Of a DNA stretch of 64,000 bases, positions 20,550 through 32,600 are shown one piece after another. The first letter of the stretch is position 1, and each line of letters starts with the position of its first letter. The notes below the pieces were generated by a model. The model was not told where the DNA came from and did no database searches. It saw nothing but the letters and a program-made list of their open reading frames with translations. This DNA is from Colias croceus (lineage: Eukaryota > Arthropoda > Insecta > Lepidoptera > Pieridae), in the NCBI RefSeq assembly GCF_905220415.1, contig NC_059537.1:5245622-5309621 (forward strand), in the 5' to 3' direction. The position numbers and the translations under genes are program-made.

Positions 20550-20819
20550 TCTATACCAATTAAAATTGTATGTACCTACCTATAAAGTATGACCATAATA
20601 TTATAATATAAATACTGTTAAAAATATATGTCGTTATTATTTATAGACCAGGATTTTTAGTTTTTTCTATTTTGAAAAATCCTGAATTTACAAACCAGCG
20701 TGGTCACTCGACAGAAAGAGACAAATAACATGACTGACGTCATTGAATGTCATAGTTTCTTGTTTCAAGTTAATGGTCATAGTGCAATCTCCAGTGTATT
20801 AGAGGATATAAGCTTCTTG

Positions 20820-21227
20820 GGGTATATACATAATTATTTCTATTGCCACAGAATACATAGGTATACTGAATACAAAGACGTTAAAGTTACTAACTAGACT
20901 GTACGTATGGCGCAAAATCCGGTCCGAGCGAGAAGGTTTTCCATTCCGAGGAGCGAGCGAGTAAATATCCAGTAAGTATATATTATAATTTTGATGAAAC
21001 GCTACCTTATATTTTAGTGTATGTAGAACTAAACTTATACATAGTGTTCGTATTTACAGCTGAATATTACAATTTTTTTTCGTAATTATTAGTTTTATCT
21101 GTGGTTTTATCTCTTACGTGCTCGAGGATGACAATTAAAAAAAAAATTACCCGATACATAATTCGTGAGATGGTTAAAAGGCAAATAAAATTCATGGTCA
21201 CCCTTTAAACCCTTTTTTTGAATTAGA
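20820..21227. other. Gene-free stretch
   Basis: No exon was recognised. 'gcgcaaaatccggtccgagc' near 20910 is followed by a short purine-rich patch. Confidence 0.4.
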
Positions 21228-21298
21228 CTTGCAAGTTGCTGTCAGACAGACTGTCGGACATTTCTCGCGGAAGTTTTCTTGCAGGTGGAAACGGGGCC
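21228..21298 (-). mobile_element. Terminal fragment of the Harbinger-like element
   Basis: Read on the minus strand this starts GGCCCCGTTTCCACCTGCAA and matches the left end of 11764-12562 for about 70 bp, including 'tgtccgacagtctgtctgac'. TTA follows at 21299-21301. The rest of the element is missing. Confidence 0.75.
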
Positions 21299-21549
21299 TT
21301 AGACTGTCTAGTTAGTAGTTTGTACAAAACATATTGCTACTCTGTGTACAAAACTGTCACTGTCACAGAGTAAGTGTCAAATTGGTGTCACTGTCAAATA
21401 ATTTGATAAAAACCTATCATTTTACGGTTGATTGTTTGATTATATGTTTGAATTTTTTTCTTGTTTCTTGAATGGTTATTAGTTAACTCTTAAACAAATT
21501 AAAAATTAGACGAGATGCGTTGCTTTTTGTAGTTCAACGTATTTTAAGA

Positions 21550-21873
21550 ATGTCTTCATCCAGTAATTTATCACAATCTGCATATTCACCATCAGACCCT
21601 GAAACTCCTCAAGTAAGTACCTTATTTATTTTAAACGATATAAGCTACAGGATACTATTTATAATTATGTTTTGAAAATATTTGCAGAGTACCAGAATAC
21701 AAAATTTTGACCAGTCTTTGAGTCATGGAAACCTGGGTCACAGTATAGAACAATCATTAAAAAGTGCACAAAAAGAAATTCATCAAAAAAGAATACAATC
21801 ATTGAGAAAAGAGCTAGAATACCTTAAAGCAACCGAGTGGAAATTTGAGTGTGATAAAGGTTTATCTCAATAA
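21550..21873 (+). CDS. Small 82-residue protein directly upstream of armi, function unknown
   Basis: Exon 21550-21612 (MSSSSNLSQSAYSPSDPETPQ) ends at a consensus GTAAGT donor. Exon 21688-21873 follows a ttgcag acceptor and runs to TAA in the same phase. The N-terminal third is Ser/Pro-rich. Residues about 40-75 (SIEQSLKSAQKEIHQKRIQ, then a LRKELEYLKATEWKF stretch) are charged, predicted helical and possibly coiled coil. I do not recognise the family. No signal peptide or membrane segment is visible. The stop lies only 45 bp before the armi start codon, leaving no obvious room for a separate promoter, so the two may share one mRNA. It could also be an upstream ORF or an alternative 5' exon of armi. 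Confidence 0.65.
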
Positions 21874-21918
21874 ATAATAGAAAGGATTTTATGTCCAAAA
21901 GTAAAATAAAAAGACAAT

Positions 21919-24900
21919 ATGTGGTCTTACCTATCCCCAATTTTCAACTATTTCTTTAGTAAAGCAGATGATGATGAGGAAGACAACAGGGAGCAATTTT
22001 TGGTGGATGAGTTACTAGATTTGCAATGTCAGACAGAAAAAGAAGAATATCTTGAAAATCTTGAAACTGTAGTGGAAATACCTAAAAATGCTGTGTGCTT
22101 CCAAAAAACAGGTTGAAATCAAATGCAATTTCATAAATATTGAATTTATTAATTTTAATAAATAAATCTGATTGTTGATATTAATAAGATTTTACAATTT
22201 TAGGAATCATCACAGACTGTGGTGATAATTATGTTCTTATTGATGGAATGACATATTTTGATGTCTCATCATGCCCATACACTTTAAATGTCAATGATAA
22301 AGTGTTATACCTCTGTTACAAGGATACAAATGAAAAATTAGTTGTTATAAGAATTCTGGAAAATCAGGGTATATGTTGGGATGATGAAGATACATCGGAA
22401 GAGCAAAAATTTGATATCATAAACCATGTACTTGTGGGACAAGTGCAATATAGGCAAGACCGTCTTGTGTATATTGATGGTGGAGATTTAGTATTTAACT
22501 TGGATGATGTGGAAGGAACTTTTATTCCAATTCAAGGAGATTGGTTGGAGATGCAGTGTAAAGTACAAAAGAATGAGGATAAACCAACAGATATTCATAT
22601 GAAACAGGTATAACTTTTTCCATCAGAAGTTTTTGTTTTAGATGTTTGAATAATAATAATAAATAATTATATGTGAAGTTTAATTACCCATCTTATATTA
22701 ACCTAATAGAAAAAACCATTGAACATTTTAAAAATTATATAAATATATTATTTATTTAGACAAGTTTATTACCTACTATTTCCATTTACAGGTATTAGAA
22801 GTAGTATCTTTTAAGCCAGTTCGAACTAAAATAAAATCAGCAATAGTCACAGAATGGACGGGAAGTTATGGAACCCTGGATAGACAAATATACTTCAATA
22901 ATAGTACTCTCATTGATGGGGTCATACCTCAAGTGGGAGACAAAGTAAGTACTATTTTGCTCATAATATTAATTTAGTTGCAATGGATTTGGATATCCAT
23001 AAAAAAATCATAATCCTACTAATATTATAAATGCAAAAGTTTGTGAGGATGTTTTTAATTCATTTAAGTATTTTATTTAAAAAATATAAATTTTCCAGGT
23101 TATGGTAGAAGCCATTGAAAGTACTCAAGGGAAAAATGCTTGGCGATCTATCAAAATGGTCACTATTGAAAGTTGCAATAAACCAACAATTGAGCCACAG
23201 CAAAGTGATGAAATACCTGAAAGTCTTAAAGTAGAACAAGAAAAGAATATTACAATGACCTATCCTATTAAATTTGATAAGGTAGACATAAATGAAACAG
23301 AGAAATTTGTTTTAAATATAACAAATAACAGCAGTAATACATACATTCTTAATAAATGGATTATACTCAGTAAGAAAAGGGACTCACAAGTTAATATTAA
23401 ACCCTTTATAAGCCAACCAAAATCATTACACCCTTCAGATTCTATAAAATTAACTGTTACATGTCAACCAAAGTTTTTAGGTGAAACTAAAGAATGTTTA
23501 GTGTTCCTCTTTAAAGGTTTTCAATTAAAGAGATTCATTGAAATAAATGTAGTTGATAAATTATATCCTCTGAATGATGATCAGGGACTGGAAATGTCCG
23601 GGAATTGTAAGAATACACAAATGTTGGAAAGAATGAGAATGGTGAGAAACAATAATGAGTCTTACATTCCAGGAGTAAAGAATTGTAAAGCTCCCCATTT
23701 TGTAGTTGCTAAGATTGGCAATTATCCCATTCCAAACAAAATATGGTCCGTTGTTCTTGGAGATTCAGAACAAACTATATATTCAAATGATTATGATAAA
23801 ATCATAACAAGAATTCAAACTCATTTACCTTGCTTGGTTCAAGATTTAAATATCCACAACTATACTGATAAATGGCATACATTACTATTTATGGAAGAAA
23901 TTCAAGCTAATATAAATGTTAGGGTATATGACACTCCAAAGGCTTTTTTAATACGAAATGGTGAATATTTAGCACTTGAGGTAACTGGATTGTGTGAAAG
24001 AAGACCATCTTTGATTGTTGGTGACAAAGTTATTGTTAAAGATACTTGGGACCCAAATCAAAAACAATATGAAGGATTCATCCATATGGTAAAAGGTGAC
24101 TTAGTATTGTTTAAATTTGATAACAGATTTCATGAGACATATGATGGAGGTGATGTTTCTGTTGCATTTCATTTAAATAGAACTGTCTATAGAAGAGCTC
24201 ATCAAGCAATTAATACTGTTTTATCAAATCTGGGCCCTGATGTTTTATTTCCGTCAAAAATTGTTCAGAAACCTGAACAAGTAAGTAGTGAAAAGCTTCA
24301 GAATATTCAGTGGTATAATAAAAAATTAAACAATGGCCAGAAAAATACTATTCTCAACATCCTTAAAGGCGAAAGTCGTCCATTACCATATGTCATATTT
24401 GGACCTCCAGGAACTGGGAAGACAGTGACAGTTGTAGAAACAATCTTGCAAATTTTGACTAACATTCCCGAAAGTAGAATTTTAGTTGCAACACCATCAA
24501 ATAGTGCATCTAACTTGATTACTGAAAGGCTCATTCAATATAGACATGTTTTCTCAAGTTCTATTGTGCGCCTTATAGCAAGCTATTTAGTGGATTCTGA
24601 AAACATACCAGATGAAATTAAACCATACTGTGCAACACTGGATATAGCTAGAGAAGGTACCTCTATGTCTAAGCATATGGTAAAAGATGGCATGAATTTA
24701 AACTGCCAGAAATCTTTTATAGGAAGACACAGAGTTACAATAGCTACATGTAATTGTGTAGGTAGTCTGTATTATATGGGCTTTCCCAAAGGACATTTTT
24801 CCCATATTATTATTGATGAAGCAGGTCAAGCCAATGAACCAGAAATAATGATACCTATGAGCTTTACTGATAAAGAAAATGGTCAAATTGTACTTGCTGG

Positions 24901-25819
24901 TGACCCAATGCAACTGGGACCTGTGGTTATGTCCAAATATTGTAAGGAATTTGGGATGGATGTATCATATTTGTGTAGGCTTCTTGAAACATATCCATAT
25001 CAAAAAGACTTTGATTCCTACAAAGATGGTTTTGATGCTAGATTAGTGACAAGATTGAGTGAAAATTATAGGTCATTAGAAGAAGTCTTGTCTCTTCCAA
25101 GTAAAATGTTTTATGATGACTCTCTTGTAACGAAATTTGATAAGGATGCTCCCTGGATACCTAGAATCATAGATGCAACTTCTGATATTTTCAATATAAC
25201 AGAAGACAAAACTGGAGGAATATTTGTTTATGGTATCAAGGGTCAGAATGCAAGAGCAGAAGATAGTCCTTCTTGGTATAATCCCCAAGAGGCATCCATG
25301 GTTGCTCTGACAACATGCAAACTATATAAAAATAATGTGACACCAGAGGAAATTGGTATCATTACACCTTATATTGCTCAGGTAATAATTTATTCATTAA
25401 TTTATTCCTTTTTATTTGAATAAATAAACTCTAATAGAATTTTAGGTAAACTTTATTGAAAATAATAAATCTTGATGATTTTGTTACAGATTAAATACTT
25501 AAGACTTGTTTTTGATGCCATGGGTCTTCCGCAACCAAAAATTGGTACAGTTGAGGAATTTCAAGGACAAGAAAGACCAATTATCCTTATCAGTACAGTA
25601 AGATCTGCAGAATCTCTCATAAAAGATGATGTTAAACATGTGCTGGGATTCATACAAAATCCGAAAAGAGTTAATGTAGCTATAACAAGAGCCCAAATAT
25701 CACTGATCTTATTTTGTAATCCAATCCTACTTTGTACAGATCCACTATGGAATGCTGTAATAACTCATGCTGTGAAAAATAATAAGTACATGGGATGCTA
25801 TTTACCATTTCAGTTATAG
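21919..25819 (+). CDS. armi: Armitage / MOV10L1-type RNA helicase
   Basis: Exons 21919-22111, 22204-22607, 22792-22944, 23099-25381 and 25490-25819 join in frame to 1120 residues, close to MOV10L1 (about 1200). The N-terminus MWSYLSPIFNYFFSKADDDE and the following beta-rich repeats (GIITDCGDNYVLIDGMTYFD; VGQVQYRQDRLVYIDGGDLVF; IVTEWTGSYGTLDRQIYF) match the MOV10L1-specific N-terminal region that MOV10 lacks. The C-terminal superfamily 1 (UPF1-like) core carries Walker A FGPPGTGKT (G of GPP at about 685), DEAG (about 823), LAGDPMQLGPVV, RLSENYRS, TVEEFQGQE and NVAITRAQ. By family knowledge it feeds single-stranded precursor RNA into primary, phased piRNA production at mitochondria. All motifs are intact. 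It sits 840 bp before Hook, same strand. Confidence 0.95.
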
Positions 25820-25847
25820 CTAAGATAAATTTATTTTATATGTACCT

Positions 25848-25853
25848 AATAAA
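25848..25853 (+). promoter_or_regulatory. Probable armi polyadenylation signal
   Basis: AATAAA begins 29 bases after the armi stop codon and runs into an A-stretch. T-rich sequence follows. This implies a very short 3' UTR. Confidence 0.6.
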
Positions 25854-25859
25854 AAAAAA

Positions 25860-26658
25860 ACTTATTTTCTTTGTTTTATTAAAATTGACAATTTTAAAAT
25901 TTAAATGATTCAGCATAATCAGAAATGTTGGAGCATTGAACTGATATTAGCCCTCCCCTGAGTATATAATATGTTCTGTGTATTAGCCTTGGCTGTATAA
26001 TATCATCGTCGTATATTATAATCCTGAGATCTCGGGGATGATGGTGAGACGTTCTTGTCAGGGAGAGACATTTAATTTTGTCATATTGTGTTTTGAACAA
26101 AAAAAAAAATGCATGTTGCATAAAATATGGCTTCAGCTAGTTTCCTTCATAATTAAAATTATACATTTATCACATTTATCAATCAAGCCATAGTGTGTAG
26201 TGAATATTGTAGTAATGTGATCAGTGAATCAGTGATTCATCATTCAGTGATGTAATCTGTGGATGTAATGCAGTGAAGGGACTTTATCCGATTTATTTTA
26301 TTGTTTAATAAAATTCTGAAACATGGTCTGGATAATATTTTGTTCTAACGTCCTCTAAGCTAAATAATACATTTTTGGAGAACAATATATTTTTAAAATA
26401 CTAGTCGAGCAGCTTCTGCTGCACCCTGCACCAAATTAACAATATTTTATCTGTGGTATACAGATCAAAAGTGACAGAAGAACCAAGTCAGAAAATAAAT
26501 AAATACGGAAACGTCACACGTTACGGATCGTATGTTGCGGTTTTAAATTTTGTTTTGTAAATTCTTATTTACATATTAATATCATGGTTATTTGAATAAA
26601 TAATTGCATTTTTTGTATTCCTTTATCTTTATTATAATATATAACGGTGATCACCATT
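25860..26658. other. Armi-Hook intergenic region and Hook 5' UTR
   Basis: About 800 bp with no coding exon. It must hold the Hook promoter if Hook is transcribed separately. No TATA box stands out, so a TATA-less promoter is likely. Confidence 0.4.
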
Positions 26659-29600
26659 ATGGAGTCAAACGGTGTTGTACTGTGTGATAATCTAATAAAA
26701 TGGTTACAAACGCTAAATCTCACTGCTAAACATGGAAATCCTCTAGGTAGGTTTAATGTTTTATCTTAATTTTATCCGTCGATGATGTATATTTGATTAT
26801 TTATTGCGATATTCATAAAGAAAAGGACTAATTATGTTGTCATTATTCACATATCATTGTCAATTAGATTGAGAAAGTAACAGTGATCTTAGTGAATTCA
26901 ATGTCAATCTGTTTTTTGTAAATGCTGTTATTTGTGAACTAAGTAAAGGCCTGATAATTGTTGTTTTCCTTACAGAACTATCTGATGGTGTTGCAATAGC
27001 AGAAGCTTTAAGCCAGATTGCACCTGAATATTTCACACCCAATTGGAATTCAAAAATAAAAACGGATGTGGGTCAAAACTGGCGCTTGAAAGTCAGCAAT
27101 TTAAAGAAAATATTAGAGGGAGTTGTTGGTATGTAATTTGTGATAAAGACACTTGATGTGTATCAAATAATAATGGTTTGATGGTTGGATAATATGTCTA
27201 ACAGGTCTAATAATATGAAAATAAGGCATAGATCCAACAAAAACTTATTTTCCTTATTGAAAAAGCAAATGGTTTGATAACAGTGTAGAAATGTTGAAGT
27301 GTGACATTTTTGTAATGGTCGCTATTTCTCCATAAGACTGAGGAATTCTATTTTTCGACTCTCCATTCAAAATGTTTTTTCTCAATTTGGAATAAAATAT
27401 GTGAGGATTAATAATTAAATTTTCATTTTGTTATTATTGTGTTAAAGTATGCAGTAAACATTAAATATGCAATAGTCAACATACAGTTTTTACTATTTAT
27501 TAGTTGAACTAATGGATCTTTGTAGGATTCTTAGTCTTTTGTCAAGAAGTGTATATTAAACAGTTCTTTATTCACATATAAAGTAAGTTAACTGTAGGGC
27601 TCTAGATTTGAGTTATAGTAATAATTATTGAAAAGGACATTTTACAAAAACTACCTAAAACAAATTATTTGGGAGAAGTTTTGAAAGATATTAAACTTAC
27701 TGCTTGTTGTTAAGTTAACACACAGTAGTCGCATTAGACATGCAGCTTTGCATTGTTTTAACCAACATTTTTAAGTTACCTAGCTATGCAAATTAGAAAT
27801 GGACACAAAAAAGCTTTGTATTTTGTTACTAACTCAGGACCCGGAATCACAGACACAATAGAAAATCTATTGTGTCGTGGACCGATCAGGCCGCTTGGGG
27901 CTCAATGGGTTAACTAACAACACAAACTCCTTATATTTTTAACACTATTCCATACATAATATTTGCAAAGGAAAAGATTTGTACATCCAAAAACACTTGA
28001 ATCAGAATTTTAACAGTTTACCTAAATATTGACTTTAACTACATTGTAAGTGAGTGTTCCTGTTCGACATACTCACTTCCTCGCTAAATCGTTTGTTGCC
28101 ACTGCTGTCAATCTTTGGAATTCTTTGCCACTACCTATTAGACAAGCTAAAAATATATCTTCATTTAAAAACCTCTTGCGACGACACTTTCTCACTACTG
28201 CTTTCAACTCGGCACATTAACTATGTATTTATATATTATTAACTATACACAGCATGTATTTGTAGTATTTTATATTTGTTTTATGTAGTATGTATGTATT
28301 TAATAATATGTATCATGTATTTAATTTATAGTCATATAAGTATATGTATAAATTGTATATATTATTATTGAATTAATTGTATATATTCGAGTGTAGTATA
28401 TTTATCTATATTATGTAGGTATTTTTATTATATATCTATCTATATGTATATCTATTTTAATTATTATTATTTATTTATTTATCTTGTTTTGTTTTTTGTT
28501 ACTTGCCTTTTTTTCTACCTACCATCGTAATTTCAGTAAGCTTGTTACCTTTTGCCCAGGTTGCCTGGAAGAGATCACTTCTAAGTGATAAGGCCGCCTA
28601 ATAAACTATACTTTTCTTGTTTTGTTTTGTATAAGTTAGCAATAAGTTTCCCATGTATAGTTTTGTTAAAGAGTAATAAATAAAATAAATAAATAAGTGT
28701 TTAAGCTTTGTAATAGGATTGTGTAAGGAGAATCGCCCCCTATAATTTGTTGACATCCTTAATGAATTCTCTGTAAATGCGATCCCCCGATGTTGAGACT
28801 ATTTGGACTTAGATTAGAAGAAATCAGATAAACCCCTATCATCTAATTTAACAAACACAAATTAAATTAATCATTTTTAAAAGGACTTCCCACGTTCGCT
28901 CGAAATTGAATAGATTGAGATTATGTAAATGTATTATATTAAAATAATGAAAGTGACTGTTATTTTTGTATATCAATGTGATAGTAAAGATCTCGGGATA
29001 AAACTGAATTTAAAATAATTCAAATTAGTACTACCAAACCAAATATAAATAAATATTTTATAATAATTTATATTGTTTTAGATTACCATCAAGATATTCT
29101 TAATTTAAGTCTACAAGAATTCTCAAGGCCTGACGTCATCAACATTGCTGAACATGCCGATCCAGGAGATATGGGCAGGCTGTTACAGCTAGTGCTTAGT
29201 AAGTGTTCAATTATACGTTTATTGCGAAGTGTTATTTTGAAATATCATACTATACTTGATTAATAAAAAAAGTAATAAGAAAAAAAACTTGAGTGGTGTC
29301 AAGGGACACCCGGATGGAACAAATTTCCTTTCTCTATGAGAAAGAGAGATAGTAACACGCGCTCGCCGCACGCTAGCAAAAAGCAACTTTTTGTCTTAAT
29401 TTTTTCCGTCTAACCCCTTTCGCAACGCGCGATAAGTAACTTCGTTCCAAAAATAAGAATAACTAATTAGTTTAACATAAAAATATGTAATGATTTATGC
29501 CTTCTTTGATTGCATATCATGTCTGTTCAATATGTATTTGTAGAATAGACAAAAGAGATTATAGTTACCTAACAAACTGAAAATTAAACCTCAAGGTTGA

Positions 29601-32600
29601 GAAACCTTATAAAATGTAAAGTATACTTCCAAATATATTAGAAACTAGCTTCCGCCCGCGACTCCGTCCGCGCGGGAAAATTAAGATTTATTTTTTCTAC
29701 GTATTTTTCCGGGATAAAAAGTATCCTATTTTATGCCCAGGATAATAAAGTATAATAATACCAAGTTTCATCGAAATCGAACCGTTAGTTTTCACGTGAT
29801 GCCTGAACATACAGACAGACAGACAGACAGACAGACAAAAAATTTTTTAATCACATATTTGGGTTTGGTATCGATCCAGTATACACCCCCTGCTATTTAT
29901 TTTTTCAATATTTTCAATGTACAGAATTGACCCTTCTACAGATTTATTATATTATGTATAGATATAGATTTTCTTAACTGTACTGTAAATGTGGTCCATA
30001 AATGTAAGGTCCTTAGATTTTTCCACTTTTTTTCCTTGTGATGACTATGGGATTAAGTTTCTCCTATGTTAAATATTTTTCTCTTATATATTAGGTATGA
30101 TAGATGTCACACAGAAGAAAAAAATATTAATGATCATGTTCTGGGGCCAAATGTTTAAAAAATAAGATATTTTTTTGAGATATTTCCCAATACAACATTA
30201 GTATATTGAATTCTATTGAATAGAAGGTAGTATTATTAGTATTGTAATAAGTACAAACATAATAAATAAGAACAAAGAACACACTTTAACCGGGTTGTGT
30301 AATTCAAAGAAATATAAGTTGTTAAATATGATTGTGCGGCTATAATATCTAGCCTACAACTGTTGTGTGGCTTCCCTTAAGGAGAACACTAAATGTACGT
30401 AAGTAAATCTAGCATGAAAACATTGACTTTAATATTGGTATACTTTGTGAGTGAAAAATAATGTAGTGTTTTAAATTTAGACTTGAAATTTAAAAACACT
30501 ACATAATATTTTTCGGCATTATATGAAAATTATTCCTCATTTATTCCATTATATAGTATTGCTATCATAATGGTGTTCTCTAACAAACACCCGTTTTGCG
30601 TGACGAAGTATATGGTGCAGTTAAATATACATAATAATTCATAAGCATAGAAATTTAGAAAGTAATAATCTATGTGCATATAAATTTTTGGTTGGTCAAA
30701 TCGATTTCTTGTTATTTGCAAGTAGAATCTTAAAAGTAGAAACTAAAATCGTCTCAAACATTTTTTAACAAAATTTTTTTTACAGCAGTTTTTAATGTTT
30801 TTTTTTTGTAATTTTTGCACTCTCCCTAAAATGTTTTAAGAAGTGACGAAATTCCTGCCCACCTTTTTTATGTGGAAAAGGTACTTATTTAATTATGAAA
30901 GCTATTCTTGTGAATATGCAATTTAATTGCGAAATAAAAGTTTAAACTTGCCAAGGTCTGTTTTATTGAGCAGCTATTAAATATCGAGCGTAACAAAGTG
31001 TGTCAGACTAATTGTATTAAATTGGAAATTTTCATACTTCATATCAATACTATCACTTACTTATGCAAAATAAATCTTACATCTTACATTAACTGTAACG
31101 CCATACCATCAAATTTGATGTGAAGAGCGGAGGCAATGATTAAAGAGGTGATGGTTAGGCAGCAATGTTGTTGTTGTGTATGTTGGATAGATTAATAATT
31201 GGAGGATAAATTAATAATTGGAGGCACGAACATCTAAAAGTACAAATTGCTTAACTGATTGATTTCGTTATATAATGAATATTAAATTGAATATAATTTG
31301 CCATGCAAAAGAAGTGTAGTGTACGATTTAATTGCAGTAAGGAATCTCGGTGTTTGACCTCACCATTACAATTATAGCGATCTTATAACTATTCATATCC
31401 AGGAACTTTAATGTTTACTTGAACAAAAACAAGATATAATGCAGCGTATTGACTATAATTATATTTTTATCAGGCTGTGCAGTCAACTGCATCAAAAAAG
31501 AGGAGTACATCACGCGAATTATGGAGTTAGAGCTGTCTTGCCAGCGATGTATAATGCAAGCGATACAGGTATGCTGTCTTGTAATTATGTATAACGTAAA
31601 CACTTATTAATAAAATACATACTGGTAATTATTTTAAGGTTTTTGCCATTAATTGGATTAATTGGAGATTAGACGCCTTATGTAACCAACGCTACTTACC
31701 GGCTTGAAAACACGAACATGTAAAATCTTTTTATTCAACTTACGTATTAGGTATTTACAGATTCCATGAGGTCGATCCATATGAACTTTCCATAAATAGC
31801 ATTTAGAATAGCATAAGTATAATTAAAAATTTTGAAAGTTGTAAACATGACTTAGTTTAAGATTTCTAAGACGTCTAGATTATGTCAGATGCTCCACATA
31901 GCGAGCTGTAGGCGCTAGCGCCTGAAATTGAATTATTACTTTACGTAATACAATTGTAAGCAGGGCGTAAATGATTGTTATAAATTATCGCAATAAGAGA
32001 ATTAGCAAATCTTGCTCAAGTGCACTTTCAAAGGTGCATGCTCGTAAGCCGCCGCTGGTAGTATGCATGCCTAGCCGTTTAGATACGCATTCCTAATGTC
32101 CTTGTAACACGAATTGTTGCAGAGTATGTAATGTAGTTAGTTAATATCGGACACTTGCGGATGTAAGACTGTTAACATGTGCAGCGTATACGCGGTGTTT
32201 AGTAAATAAATAATATTCCTTCAGTGCGCGGTCCGTGTGCGGATATTTGGCGCGAAAGTTGTGATGTAACGAGTGCACATGTATATCGTCTTTATTTGTG
32301 ACATCTTACAAATAAATGGACGTTTTTAGTTCGATGTGTGTCTTGTTTATAAGTAATGAATTTGCATTTATTTTATGAATTTTTTGGAAATAAATGCTAA
32401 TTGGAATATAATGTGATATATCAAAGGCCGTGTTAAGGAAGTGAGTGTTTGTTTTGGAAAGGAATTGGAAAACATCACGTTGGGTCAAAACCGCGGGAGC
32501 TTGCATTTGGATGGACCCGCACAGGATGAGGCGGATGTGGACATGAAAGAGGCCCTCGCACAGAGATGTCACGAGCTTGATGCGCAAGTGAGTCATTTTT

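Larger units (their letters stand above)
19313..20819 (+). mobile_element. Small DNA element with THAP-domain remnant and inverted ends
   Basis: The left end reads CAAGAAGCTTATATC then taatacactggagat. The right end carries the imperfect inverted copy (atctccagtgtattagaggatataagcttcttg, 20787-20819). Similarity extends further in, through 'caagaaa'. Between them lie a short THAP-like coding remnant on the plus strand and a transposase-like fragment on the minus strand. A THAP domain inside a terminal-inverted-repeat element recalls P-element-type transposons; this relationship is inferred. No intact transposase is present. Confidence 0.55.

Noticed and set aside
21840..21918. Joining the 82-aa ORF to armi as one protein
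   Set aside because: The stop at 21871 is in frame and the armi exon is in another frame with its own conserved start. No acceptor good enough to bypass the stop is visible.
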